Origin: Pictodentalium vernedei
Taxonomy: Eukaryota; Mollusca; Scaphopoda; Dentaliida; Dentaliidae
DNA: 64,000 nt
Direction of reading: 5' to 3'
Assembly: GCA_031216915.1 (NCBI GenBank)
Contig: CM062296.1
Span: 661,603,838 to 661,667,837, forward strand
Positions 9,754 through 19,774 of the stretch are shown in pieces. A model generated the notes under the pieces. It was not told the DNA's origin and ran no database searches. It saw nothing but the letters and a program-made list of their open reading frames with translations. The translations under genes were made by a program, and so were the position numbers. The number at the start of each line of letters is the position of its first letter. The first letter of the stretch is position 1.

Positions 9754-10254
9754 TACACTCTAAAATGAGTTGGGTTAAAAATCAACCCAAATCACGTGGG
9801 TTGAGTGAATATGAACCCAGTTGGGTTCATATTCACTCAGCCCAGTTGATTTGGGTTGTTTTGTAACCCAATTGAGTTGGGAGCGCTGTGGCTCAGTGAT
9901 TACGGAATAGAACTTCAAACCGAAAGGTCCACGGTTCTTTCCCCACCAAGTGGATTGCGTTGTCTCCTTGGGCAAGGCACTTCAACCTTATTGCCCCGGT
10001 GGGGGCACGGTGGCCCTATGTACTAAGCTGCACTGTACGTCGATGGAGGACTTGTCTTCAACCAATGTTAACCCTGCTTGTGCTGAGTTAGTACTTTGGG
10101 GAGTCTGATAGTTGCTTGTCATTGCTCGGTGGTTCTTTCCGGGTACTCAGGCTCCCTCCACTCGTAAAACTGTCCGACACAAGGTGACCCTGGCTGCCGA
10201 AAGTGTCATTAAAAGGAAGGAAAAGAATGAGAACCCAATTGAATTTTTCGTTTA
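9754..10254 (+). mobile_element. tcD MITE interrupted by a SINE
   Basis: Starts TACACTCTAAAAT at 9754 and runs through the palindromic TGAGTGAATATGAACCC core. It reaches AACCCAATTGA at 9865-9875, where a SINE (9876-10231) is inserted. AACCCAATTGA is repeated at 10232-10242 and the remaining right end follows in degraded form. Without the SINE the element would be about 132 bp, like the other tcD copies. Confidence 0.85.
9876..10231 (+). mobile_element. tRNA-headed SINE, full length
   Basis: The head has tRNA-like A-box (GTGGCTCAGTGATTACGG) and degraded B-box (GGTCCACGGTTCTTTCC) sequences. The body shared with the other SINEs here follows: GTTGTCTCCTTGGGCAAGG, GGGGGCACGGTGGC, CTTCAACCAATG, then GGTTCTTTCCGGGTACTC and CGTAAAACTGTCC. 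The tail is short and A-rich. An exact 11-bp duplication, AACCCAATTGA, flanks it. SINEs are transcribed by RNA polymerase III and mobilised by a partner LINE (established). Which LINE is unknown. Confidence 0.88.
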
Positions 10255-10409
10255 AATCATTAAAAACATGCTGAAATGCACAGAAACTTTTGTATGTTAT
10301 TGGGTTCGAATTGGCAGAATTAGTTCAAATGAAGAAAGTGCGATTGTGAGAGAACGTGAAAATTTCAGCCTTTAATTGGGAAGGCAACGAAAAGTCATGA
10401 CCGGAATTC

Positions 10410-11145
10410 AGACCCTCTAATTAGTTGGTGAAATGTTGTTACTGTAACGATTTCTAATGAAACTGGATAGTATTGTACACGACTGTAGAACTTCTCTCAC
10501 GTAGCCAGTCCATTTTGGTGCGATTTTGCCACCAAATTGTCCGGAGAATGACTTTCTGTTTCCATAAGAGTAAAATCCTGGCCCTATGATTGGATGAGAG
10601 CTGGCGTAGTTTCTTTTATGTTTACGGCTCAAGTAGAAAATGTTACCGTCTGACGTCACAACGCGAAATATTTGAAATGATGTCGCCCGTTTCGTAATGG
10701 CTTCATCAACGGAGTGACTAGCAAGCCGCTTCATTTTTCTGGATTTTTCATACGTGCAGCAAAGGGTGTTCCGGTGAAGTGTTGTTTAAATAACAAACCG
10801 ATTTATGATTTGAATTGAGATGGAATGAGTACATCTGGTTTATTGATTATTTATCCAGTGGTGGGGTACACGAGAGGTTTATTTACTAAACCTGTGATCG
10901 TTAAAAGTTGGCTTGAACAAGGCGATTTTCACGACGTAGGTTTTGGGCTATGGGTAGTGTCTTGTTGGAACATATACGTTATTGTGATGAGCTGACGGTA
11001 ACATGGTCTGAGGTTTGCGTACCGGGGCGTATGTTCAACCTCGACGCATCGCGTGTCGGTTGAACATAAGCTCTGAGCCGCAAACCTCAGACCATGTTAC
11101 CGCCAATTCATCACAATAACTTATAATGTTGGGGTTTGGCTTCTT
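10410..11145 (+). repeat. Interspersed repeat I, copy 1
   Basis: Colinear in parts with 37130-37690 and, inverted, with 38816-39345. Shared blocks include CCTATGATTGGATGAGAG, TTATGTTTACGG, GACGTCACAACGCG, ACACGAGAGGTTTATTTAC and GGGCTATGGGTA. It ends in a palindrome at 10979-11122. A 105-codon minus-strand frame (10417-10734) lies in it, and its translation resembles that of copy 3, but no family is recognised. Confidence 0.7.
10979..11122. repeat. Palindrome within repeat I1
   Basis: Outer arms of about 40 bp (ATTGTGATGAGCTGACGG and its near complement CCAATTCATCACAATAA) contain GTAACATGGTCTGAGG. An inner inverted pair ATGTTCAACC / GGTTGAACAT sits in the loop. Confidence 0.8.
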
Positions 11146-11661
11146 CTATCGCATATGCAAAAGTGGCTCTGTGCTATTTATGTATGTTTTCCCACGAATT
11201 TGAGGTTACTATACTTCGATCCTTATTTTACAGCAAAAACTAGGAATAAAGTTTTTTTCAGTTTTATGTCCTTATTTATACTTTTATATTTCTACTACAT
11301 TTCCTAGCTACACGAATAAGCGATCAGAAGTAGCACATTTCTGTTTAATTTCCATGTTTGTTGCCATGGCAACGGGAAAATTCACAATGTTCTGAGACAA
11401 ATTTGACTTTCGCTGTCGACCCATACTATCTTCTGTGTAAGTGAAAAATTTCAGAGAGGTGGAGTATATCGTCATGAATATATTACTCTAAACCTCTTAA
11501 CTTGGCACTTTTTCTGAAAATTGACCTCACTCCGTATTAAGTTTAGAGCACTATAAAGAAACATGTTTTGCGCCTCTTGGGGCATCTCTCACTGCACATA
11601 AGTTCCGTGAAATGGCAGTCATCTGTAGAAGTTAGTTTTAAAGCAAATAAAAGAAGGTTGC
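11146..11661. other. No gene recognised
   Basis: Contains only the X-box-like motif noted separately. Otherwise it is AT-rich sequence. Confidence 0.5.
11360..11373. promoter_or_regulatory. Perfect X-box (RFX-site consensus)
   Basis: GTTGCCATGGCAAC is a fully symmetric match to the RFX-factor X-box (GTNRCC..RGYAAC), a known element of ciliary-gene promoters in animals. No gene was recognised nearby, so a function is not supported beyond the motif itself. A 14-base match by chance in a large genome is possible. Confidence 0.35.
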
Positions 11662-11665
11662 TTAA

Positions 11666-11908
11666 CCCTTTACCTAACATGAAAAGCAGACGACACTTGC
11701 AAAAAAAATTCTTGAATAATTAATTTTTTTCATTTTTTGTCTCAAAAACATAGGTTATGACCCCTCGTTGGAACGAGCTCGACGAACTCGTTCCAACGAG
11801 AGGTCATAACCTATGTTTTTGAGACAAAAAATGAAAATATTTTGAAAATTAATTGGCGATTTTTGAGAATAGCGCTGGCCGGTTTTGGCCGTTACGTTGG
11901 GTAAAGGG
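11666..11908 (+). mobile_element. pbA MITE copy
   Basis: Flanked by TTAA (11662-11665, 11909-11912). The termini are canonical. The palindrome has G/C at the variable stem position (CTCGTTGG / CCAACGAG) with one core mismatch (GAACTCG). Confidence 0.93.
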
Positions 11909-11912
11909 TTAA

Positions 11913-12342
11913 AAGTTTTTTTAGAAAATGCATCTTTGAGCCTCGTTTTCACCTTGAAGGGGAGGGGTAGGTTGTCTTCTTTTAAAACGAATTTTGTACG
12001 CAATATTTTGCAAAGTTTTAAATGTTTATTCGTATCGACTCAACATATTATAACACAGGACCTTCCGATTCTCTATTTTTGTTTTTATTGTAACCAGAAG
12101 ACATGAAAGAGGTCAGCGTAACACAGAGTCGAGGACAAACATCTCACTGTCATTTATATGTGCATCGCATTACGTAGTTATGCTCATTTCTGTTTCTGAG
12201 AATATTCCTGGATAACCTTCGGCAAAAAAAAAACATCGGAAGAATAAAAAAAAAAAAAACATCGAAAGAATAACAATTAAGAAAAATAATTTAAATACTT
12301 TAATTATATATAAGAACACACGGACTGTATTATAAGCTATAT
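11913..12342. other. No feature recognised
   Basis: Includes A-rich runs at 12225-12260. Frames on both strands show no motif. Confidence 0.5.
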
Positions 12343-13010
12343 TATAAGCTATCTTCGCCAACAAATATGGGATGTGGAGATTTAATACCTGGATATCGGT
12401 TTTTAAATACCGAGCCACAGGCGAGGTGTTTATGAGACATCCAGGTATTAAATCTCCATATACCATACACGTTGGCGGAGATAACGTTTTTGTCACATTT
12501 GAAGCACAATAGAAACATAGAGCAAACAAATTTGTGGACGCGTTTCTCACGCTCCGCATATCAGTTGTACCAAACTCGTGAATACTGGAGCGACTATAAT
12601 TTTAACCTAAAAATAACTCTTGAAAATATATCGATAATGCACTGTCAAATCTAGGTTGTTATTGGAAACGCGTAAACAGATCGAAGGCAATTTTGTTGAC
12701 AGATTTGCTCTTATTTTATTTTTCTGAAGTTGTTTGATTTAGTCATTCGGCTATTTAATTTATAACAACAAAATATGATCGAATTGTCAGAAATGTCTGA
12801 TGGAATTTGTGACTATTTTCAGGTTTTTTGGTTCGATTTTTATATCGAGGCGAGCGAAAGCGAAACATACCCGATGTTTCGCGTGTTCTTATACCCTAGA
12901 TGTTGCACGCTCTCATATACCTAGGATGTTGGGTGCGCCTTTGCCATGGCTATTTGTCCTGTGCAATCGGAACAATCAGAAGACACAATTTATAGGGATA
13001 TAGGGACAAA
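12343..13010 (+). repeat. Interspersed repeat H, copy 2
   Basis: Second copy of the repeat at 1472-2107. It starts with the fold-back CGCCAACAAATATGGG..TACACGTTGGCGGAGATAAC, whose loop holds GAGCCACAGGCGAGG. It then follows copy 1 through GACAGATTTGCTCTTATTTT and ATATCGAGGCGAGCGAAAG to TATAGGGATATAGGG. Arm symmetry is better than in copy 1. Confidence 0.75.
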
Positions 13011-13306
13011 CTTAATTGCACATTCATTCGTGCTAAAAGATATGCGAAAAATGATACGCATAAAAAGCACTCACCATATTGCGGACAAAAACGCAGGGCT
13101 TAGAAATGACGATATGATATCTTTGGTGAGTATGTAATAACTCTCCAGGCGTTTGAATGGTAAATATTCTGTGTGCTCCGATACAAGACGCCTCTAAAAA
13201 GCTTTCCATACTCTGGATGATTGGCTCGAAGATGGCACGGGGACAGTATGTAATGGTGTGAGGTGTTGAGGTTTAGTGAGTACAATATTAGTCGTACTAA
13301 TTGTAG

Positions 13307-13626
13307 TAATAATTGTAGTTGGAGAGGTGCTACTGTTGTTAGTAGTAGCAGCAGCAGCAGTAGTAGTAGCAGTAGTAGTAATAATAGTAGCAGCCATAGT
13401 CGTAGTAGAAGACCGGTACTAGTAGTAGCTGTTGCTGTAGTAGTAGTAATAGTAGTAGTAGGAGTAGTAGTAACAGGTAGTTGTAGTAGTAGTAATAGTA
13501 GTAGTAGTAGTAGCATTTGTGGTAGTAGTATAGTAGTACAGTAGGTGTAGCGGTAGTAGTAGTATAGTAGTATTTGTAGTAGTATAGTAGTAGTAGTAGT
13601 GGTAGTAGTAGTAGCATAGTAGTAGC

Positions 13627-13676
<50 letters not shown>

Positions 13677-13726
13677 CAGTAGTATAGTACTATAGTAGTA
13701 GTAGTGATAGTAGTAGTGTAGTAGTC

Positions 13727-13771
<45 letters not shown>

Positions 13772-13869
13772 CTAGGAGTAGTAGTAGCAGTAGTAGTAGT
13801 ATTAGTAGCAACAGTAGTAGTATAGTAGTACAGTAGTAGTAGTGGTGTAGTAGTTGTATAGTAGTAGTA

Positions 13870-13922
<53 letters not shown>

Positions 13923-13972
13923 TAGTAGTAGTAGTAGTAGTAGAAGTAGTAGTAGTAGTGGTGGTGGTAGTT

Positions 13973-14012
<40 letters not shown>

Positions 14013-14025
14013 AAGGAGTATGAAA
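13307..14025. repeat. TAG/TAC trinucleotide microsatellite
   Basis: About 0.7 kb of imperfect (TAG)n on the plus strand. The purest runs are near 13625-13680, 13725-13770 and 13880-13920, with TAGCAG, TAGTAT and TAGAAG interruptions. Long apparent frames of Ser, Leu, Tyr or Thr on either strand are by-products of the repeat. Confidence 0.95.
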
Positions 14026-14030
14026 AATGG

Positions 14031-14405
14031 TATTGCTTTGATGTAATAGTAGTGGTAGAAGTAAAAGCAGGAGGATTAGACTCTCTACTAAAAGCAAAAG
14101 ACACTAAAGAAAATATAAATCGGCGATATAAAACTAACATTTAATCAAACTTTCCCTAAACAACCCGGAGGTATGTCCGAATCGCGTACCTGGCGAAAAT
14201 CTCTCAGAACACGTGCAGTATACCATAACTCATGATGTTCCTCAGTCCAATATCAAAACGAGCAGATATAGATGACATCAACCTCATAGCAGTGAAGTTT
14301 ACGTGGTTTATCCTAGCAGCACGCGTAATTCTATCTCGTGCACGCACACCATTATGACATCACTTCTTAGGTCTCCCAGCTATGTACTTTAATGGGAATT
14401 GTCAA
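14031..14405. other. No feature recognised
   Basis: Unique-looking sequence between the microsatellite and a decayed pbA element. Confidence 0.5.
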
Positions 14406-14640
14406 CCCTTTACACAACGTAACGGTCAAACCCGACCAGCGCTATTCACCAAAATCGCCATTCAAATATTTTTCGTCTCAAAAACATAGCTGTTGACCCC
14501 TCATTGAAAAGGTTTGTTGGGCGTGTTCCAGTGAGGGATCATAAGCTATGACATTGATGAGAAAACAACCCAAAATGTATACTTAATATTTAATAATTGT
14601 TTTCGCAAATGTCGTCTGCTATTTGGGTTGGGGAAACGTA
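14406..14640 (-). mobile_element. pbA MITE copy, decayed, reverse orientation
   Basis: Begins CCCTTTACACAACGTAACGG after TCAA (a mutated TTAA). It ends near GTCGTCTGCTATTTGGG without a clean terminus. Core arms are eroded (CATTGAAAAGGTTTGTTGG). Confidence 0.75.
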
Positions 14641-14737
14641 AACAGATTGATTGAAATCTAAAACAAATATGCAACACGAATCTCTTTATCATTCATCTTG
14701 GAAGCATTATAGGACAAGCAAAGATTTACCTATTTAC

Positions 14738-14952
14738 ACCATACTATAAAACTTTTAGAATTGTATTTTCTGGAATTGTATTTTCTAGTTATGACTTTAA
14801 ATGGTTTAAAATGAACTAGTAGCATTTTCAAAGATATGGCAATTTGCTACATCTTTTAAAATGCTAATGATTCATTTTAGTCTGTTATATTAATAGGTAG
14901 AAAATACAGTTCTAGAAAATACAATTGTAAAAGTTTTATAGTGTTTGCACCA
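14738..14952. repeat. Fold-back repeat O, copy 1
   Basis: Imperfect inverted arms: CTATAAAACTTTTAGAATTG on the left, and a complement containing AATACAATTGTAAAAG on the right. It is related to the copy at 25981-26203, which retains GGGGCCA ends. The interior is AT-rich. Confidence 0.65.
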
Positions 14953-15163
14953 GTAATTAATGTTGATGGGAATCACCATATAAAAGTTTCCACCTTTTTG
15001 TTGACCCAAAATTATTGAAGTATCTGTTTGAGAAGGTTAATTTATGTACTGAAAAATACTTATACTGCATGTGAATGTGAAGAGTGTGTTCGTGTGTAGA
15101 TACAACGATAATTTTAGTGTTACAAAAATAGAATTAATCTACACAAGCATGAATAGAAAATCT

Positions 15164-15292
15164 CATCGTATTATATGCTCTTACGATATTAATTACCAGA
15201 TGCATGTTTTTAAACATCATTTAACTTATGTAGAAAATTAACCATTGAATCCCTGATTTTACAAATTAGAATATCCCAAGTCATTTAATGAC
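15164..15292 (+). repeat. 129-bp repeat P, copy 1
   Basis: Nearly identical to 17473-17601, with one difference that I see (CCCAAGTC vs CCCAGGTC). It begins CATCGTATTATATGC and ends GTCATTTAATGAC, which is itself palindromic. It is much less diverged than the other repeats here, so probably young. Confidence 0.85.
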
Positions 15293-15756
15293 GTCTATTG
15301 GTTCTTTCCTTGAATGCAATGAATTTATCTTGGCAATATGCTATAAACCTGTACAAAGTTTTGAGAATGTTTTTTCACAATAATAAATTTACGACACAGG
15401 GTGCAAGTGAATCACTTTTAATATTTAGGTACAAACAAAGAAAGAAGACAGTGATACAGAGAGAGAGAGATCATGCAACGTGGAGATGGTATAGCCAATC
15501 CGATTGTCTTCCCACCATCCCCATGTAGATGAAACCATCAGACAAAAAGCCTGGGGATATATCTTTGCAATGTAACACATAATATATTCAACCTGCGGAC
15601 ATGTGCCTTATGTCCATGTGATCTGCCCCCAACATCCCACAAGATAGTGTTTATCAAATAGAATACCATGAACACGTTATGTTTTTTTCTGCAAAACGTG
15701 CCGGTCGCAAACGGATATTTAAAAAAAAAACACATCGCTTTTGGGTGGTATATCAT
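15293..15756. other. No feature recognised
   Basis: Contains a short GA-rich tract (15457-15470). No frame is recognisable. Confidence 0.5.
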
Positions 15757-15757
15757 A

Positions 15758-16005
15758 CAGTACAGTTGCCGTGGAGTGGCCATAATCCACGCGTGGGCAA
15801 TTATGCCCACGCATGCGTTTACCTGATTATAAAAATCATCAGCAGCAAAATTTTAATCAATGAAGCACCGGGTTGTACCCGGTGCATCATTAATTAAATT
15901 TTTGAGGATTATTCCTATAATTAGTGTTTGCAATAAAATATTATTGCATCCGTGGAAATATTGTCCACCCATAAAAGTACCGAGTCCACGGCGGCCGTAC
16001 AGTAC
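15758..16005 (+). mobile_element. tcC MITE, full length
   Basis: Left end TACAGTTGCCGTGGAGTGG, right end CCACGGCGGCCGTACAG. It carries the GTGGGCAATTATGCCCACGC palindrome and the AGCACCGGGTTGTACCCGGT hairpin near its middle. The CAGT termini next to TA suggest a Tc1/mariner-type non-autonomous element. Confidence 0.85.
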
Positions 16006-16008
16006 TAT

Positions 16009-16607
16009 ATATGTTCATTTATAGAGGGCTGATCAGCTGATATCCGTGGATTAGGACACCCCGAAAGGGACACACACACATATGCTGCCAATTCCACCAC
16101 CATTCGCCCCAACTGCCAATATTAGCATACACTGGAAGCGCGTATATCAATTCGTCTACTAGTACATTATTTCCAAACTCATGGTAGGCGAGATTTTATT
16201 TATATGTGCAACCAAGAGTTTAAAAAATTTGATCTGTTCAGGGGGCTTCTAGCTGAAAGCAACGCCATGTCAGAAGGGACGCTCGATACCCATTCATCGT
16301 ATTCAGCGATGTCTTCTTTGCTGGATCGTGTAAATTATCGTGCACCCGACTACACGATTTCTTTCCGGTTTTTCAGTTACTTATCAGATAGAGACTGTTA
16401 TATTGATTTTCGATTATAAGCACAACTGTAACCGCCCCACCCTTCTTGGGCATGCTCACACATACCACCCCTCCCCCCCCCCCCCCACATGAAAACCAAC
16501 ACAAGCAACAACAACAGTGACAGTGTCTCAGCCACCTTGTATCCCACATCTTTTTTGATGAACTGTTTCTCTCATCTTTATCGTTCCTCTTTGTTTGCTG
16601 TGCACCA
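16009..16607 (+). repeat. K-L repeat, uninterrupted copy
   Basis: Colinear, inverted, with the two halves of the repeat at 55231-55606 (L) and 57954-58217 (K). Landmarks are AGGGCTGATCAGCTGA, CATATGCTGCCAATTCC, CTCATGGTAGGCGA, GGGGGCTTCTAGCTG, CAGAAGGGACGCTCGATACC, CACCCTTCTTGGGCATGCTC, a poly-C tract and GTTTGCTGTGCACC. K and L are continuous here, whereas the other copy has 2.35 kb between them. No coding sequence was recognised. Confidence 0.82.
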
Positions 16608-17034
16608 TAAGTTTAACAATATGAAATGGTTTCGAGTATAATCAAGTATTGTAAAGTTAAGACAAAGGCCACAGACTTGTCGTTGAATGAAAAAATGGAC
16701 TAACCCGGAACAAATTGGTGACAAGCTAAAGTTGATGTCACTGAAAAGAGGAGTGTCCATCCAATAACATATTCAAAAACTGACGAAATCTGTTTCGGAG
16801 GAAATGTGTTATATAGGTGTGAAATTGGGTTGTATTTCTTTCTCGCTTTGAGCAAAAATAAGGGGTGTCCGTTGATTGCGGTTGTTTCAATGGTTTGCCA
16901 ATTTCATAGACGATAGCAAGTGTCCCAGCTTTCCATAGGAGTTGTTTTACCCCCCTCTCGAATAGTATTACTGGATTGCATGTGTCCGTCCGTTGGGCCG
17001 TTCGTTCCTCAGTTCCCTTTTTATAACTCCGCCA
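16608..17034. other. No gene; possible edge of a tandem-repeat element
   Basis: Near 16980-17005 it reads TGTCCGTCCGTTGGGCCGTT. This resembles, inverted, the GACG-rich tract found near the ends of other elements in this window. It is otherwise unremarkable. Confidence 0.4.
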
Positions 17035-17038
17035 TTAA

Positions 17039-17278
17039 CCCTTTACCCAACGTAACGGATAAAACACGCCAGCGCTATTTCCAAATGTCACACATTTCAC
17101 AAATTGTCATTATTTTTTTTCATTTTTTGGGTGGTCAAAAATATCATTTATGACCTCTAATTGGAACGAGCTCGTTAAGGGGTCATAAGCTATGTATTTG
17201 ACGCAAAAATGAAAAGAAAATTAATTATTCAATAATTTTGTTTGCAAGTGTCGTCTGCTTTTCATTTTAGGTAAAGGG
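17039..17278 (-). mobile_element. pbA MITE, reverse orientation, core-deleted
   Basis: Flanked by TTAA (17035-17038, 17279-17282). Starts CCCTTTACCCAACGTAACGG and ends TCATTTTAGGTAAAGGG. The palindrome centre has collapsed: TTGGAACGAGCTCGTTAAGG joins the arms directly. Confidence 0.88.
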
Positions 17279-17282
17279 TTAA

Positions 17283-17820
17283 TTGTAGTTGGATATTCAC
17301 AAAATTATATGTGGATGTTCAGCATTACATGGTCTCTCAGTCCCGAATTAAGCTATGTTGCCCGCACTTTTCACCCGTGAGTTATTCCTCTTGTTCCTTT
17401 GAGAAGTAGACAAATTTTAGTCCGGCTGGAGCGTAACTTAGCTCATGGTAATCAGATCTGAATAAAATCTTACATCGTATTATATGCTCTTACGATATTA
17501 ATTACCAGATGCATGTTTTTAAACATCATTTAACTTATGTAGAAAATTAACCATTGAATCCCTGATTTTACAAATTAGAATATCCCAGGTCATTTAATGA
17601 CATTCAGTATGGCAGAAACGTATTGAGTTTTGCAGTCATCACACTCCACTTGTGAGTTATGCTCCCCTTTTTCCATTGGGAAATTGACGCCAGTCTGGAG
17701 CGAAAGTCGTCCGACAGTAGTCAGATCTTAACGAAATTTCAGATGAATGTTCAACATGACACATGCCGAGTTATGCAACCCCCACACTCGTGAGTTATAC
17801 TCCCTTTTTGTCCGCCGAAC
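17283..17820. repeat. Degenerate tandem repeat Q
   Basis: Repeats of a unit containing CACTCGTGAGTTATACTCCC (also CACCCGTGAGTTATTCC near 17375 and CACTTGTGAGTTATGCTCC near 17648) with GTCTGGAGCGAAAG / GGCTGGAGCGTAAC blocks between. Repeat P copy 2 sits inside it. It resembles the internal arrays of the F and G elements in layout but not in sequence. Confidence 0.6.
17473..17601 (+). repeat. 129-bp repeat P, copy 2
   Basis: Near-identical partner of 15164-15292, in direct orientation 2.3 kb away. It interrupts the degenerate tandem repeat Q, which supports insertion rather than local duplication. Confidence 0.85.
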
Positions 17821-18409
17821 ACAGTCCAAATCTCTGGACTTCTGAGTCTTTTGTCGTCGTGTCGACTGCGGAAATCCAACAGTTCAAACGAACGCAAGTG
17901 GCTACTTTGCTCAGGTTGCTCATGAGTAAAGTTGAGTGTCACTGTTATTTGTTGTTTATGTTTTCTTATTATTATGTGCGAATACAGCAGTCTTAATTGT
18001 TCATTGTATGTGACCAAATGTTGTGAAAATTGGTATTAATGCTAGAAGAATTTCTTCGGATGCTGTTGTTCATTGCGATGATAACCTCTGCATTATATTA
18101 AATGATTGTGTCGGCGTTGAAGCAGTTGGTTGACATTAGAGAAAAATGGAACAGGATCGCTTATAAAGTTTAACAAGCAACGTAGCTAACAGGAGCACAG
18201 CGGTTACATAAATAGTATGACACCAGCAGGAAAGGAGCTAGTGTATGCAAAATGGAAGTGGAACAGTTCTGGTAACAGTTTCTTTACGCAAGATACCTCA
18301 ACTACGACACTGCTGTCAAAGTGCTTTCTCGCATGGTGAGTGAAATCTCGCCAAAAAGTGATTCTATAAGTAGAGTAACAATGTGTAAATATCGCAGATA
18401 GGGCATGAG
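17821..18409. other. No feature recognised
   Basis: Overlapping frames on both strands at 17751-18017 have no recognisable motif. Confidence 0.5.
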
Positions 18410-18700
18410 CACAGGAACACATTATGTGCTGGATTCTGTGTGTACACGTTGTTACAAGCTGTGTACTAGCACACAGACACATTCCATCAACTACCTTGCC
18501 CACATTACGTGGAATCCCTTTCTAGGATGTATTCGTCTCAAATTATGAATTCAATTTCCGTCGCATGTGTTCATGTGCTGCACATTGTACTCTAGCACAC
18601 AAGCACACATTTCGGCACAACCAGCGTAATGTCACGTGTTGTATGCGATGTGTACACACTGTTACACATTGTGTAAGAGCACACAGACACATCTTGGAAA
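18410..18700. repeat. Short GTGT/ACAC-rich direct repeats
   Basis: Two or three imperfect copies of a TGTGTACACnnnGTTACA..GTGTA..AGCACACAGACACAT block occur, near 18438-18482 and 18648-18692, with a partial copy near 18568-18608. The long frames crossing it are rich in Cys and His because of the repeat. Confidence 0.55.
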
Positions 18701-19038
18701 AGCGAAGTTACGAGGATCAGTCATACGTAGAGGAACTAAGAGCCCTGGGTAGTAATGGTCGCACGCGCCCCTGTGCTTTGACTCTGTTGTGGCAGAAGCC
18801 GTTTATCATGGGTACTTCTTCTCGATGTTTTTGAGGAAAAAAGAATTTGACTCGCCTCAGAAAGCAGCAAATAAATAACAAGTTGGGACACAAGGTAGAA
18901 AGTCAGACAAAGAAACGAAACGTTGAATTGGGTCAACATGCTGTCTAGCTTGAATCGGAAACTCTTTCATATTTATATACGCTATCGAAAATGCACGAAT
19001 AGATAGAAAATTTGCTGTTCATTCCAATGTCCATTCTA
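18701..19038. other. No feature recognised
   Basis: No repeat or coding signature seen. Confidence 0.5.
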
Positions 19039-19042
19039 TTAA

Positions 19043-19285
19043 CCCTTTACCTAACATGAAAAGCAGACGACACTTGCAAAAATAATTCTTGAATAACTAA
19101 TTTTTTTTATTTTTTGTCTCAAAAACATAGGTTATGACCCCTCATTGGAACGAGCTCGTCGAGCTCGTTCCAATGAGGGGTCATAACCTATGTTTTTGAG
19201 ACAAAAAATGAAAAAATAATGAAAATTAATTGACGATTTTTGTGAATAGCGCTGGCCGGTTTTGGCCGTTACGTTGGGTAAAGGG
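19043..19285 (+). mobile_element. pbA MITE, best-preserved copy
   Basis: Flanked by TTAA (19039-19042, 19286-19289). Termini are CCCTTTACCTAACATG and ACGTTGGGTAAAGGG. The palindrome has exact 49-bp arms (19109-19157 and 19161-19209) round GTC. Left flank of the palindrome: GCAGACGACACTTGC. Right flank: AGCGCTGGCCGGTTTTGGCC. It is non-coding. Confidence 0.96.
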
Positions 19286-19289
19286 TTAA

Positions 19290-19774
19290 ATGGTTGAAAA
19301 AATGACTGTTGGTGAGGTATGGTAAACACATTTTGTTTGACAAAATTGAGGACCGAAACAATATTCTGTGTTTGAGTAGCATGGATCAGCACATAATAAG
19401 CGTAAGATGGTATTCAGAAGAGAAAATAGAACGTATCGTCGTGACGGTCGCTGTCACAGGAGTTGAAATATAATACGGCATCCTACTCGACGAATAACAA
19501 CTCACTGGATATTGTTAAAGGTAGAAAATGGATTCTGTGTCATCTACGGACCTTGCTGAAGGTCAAAGTTCCATCGAAGGTGAAATAAATAGGCATTGGG
19601 TACTCGATCGTGCAAAGCGCATGGTAGGGGGCTGTTGTGTAACTAACCCTCTTTTTGTGGAGATGTACCGTGTGATCGAGTCAAAGTAGTTTGGGAATGA
19701 GCTTTCAATGTTAGGATTTTCAGTTACGTACGATTAGGTCAGTAGATAGAAGAAGTCAATAATTCAAATAAAAT
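19290..19774. other. No feature recognised
   Basis: No repeat or coding signature seen. Confidence 0.5.

Noticed and set aside
12170..12559. 129-codon minus-strand frame with Phe-rich stretch
   Set aside because: Runs through A-rich runs into repeat H2; the Lys/Phe tract is low complexity.
13100..14140. Long Ser-, Leu-, Tyr- and Thr-rich frames on both strands
   Set aside because: They are translations of the TAG microsatellite in different phases; there is no non-repeat coding signal.
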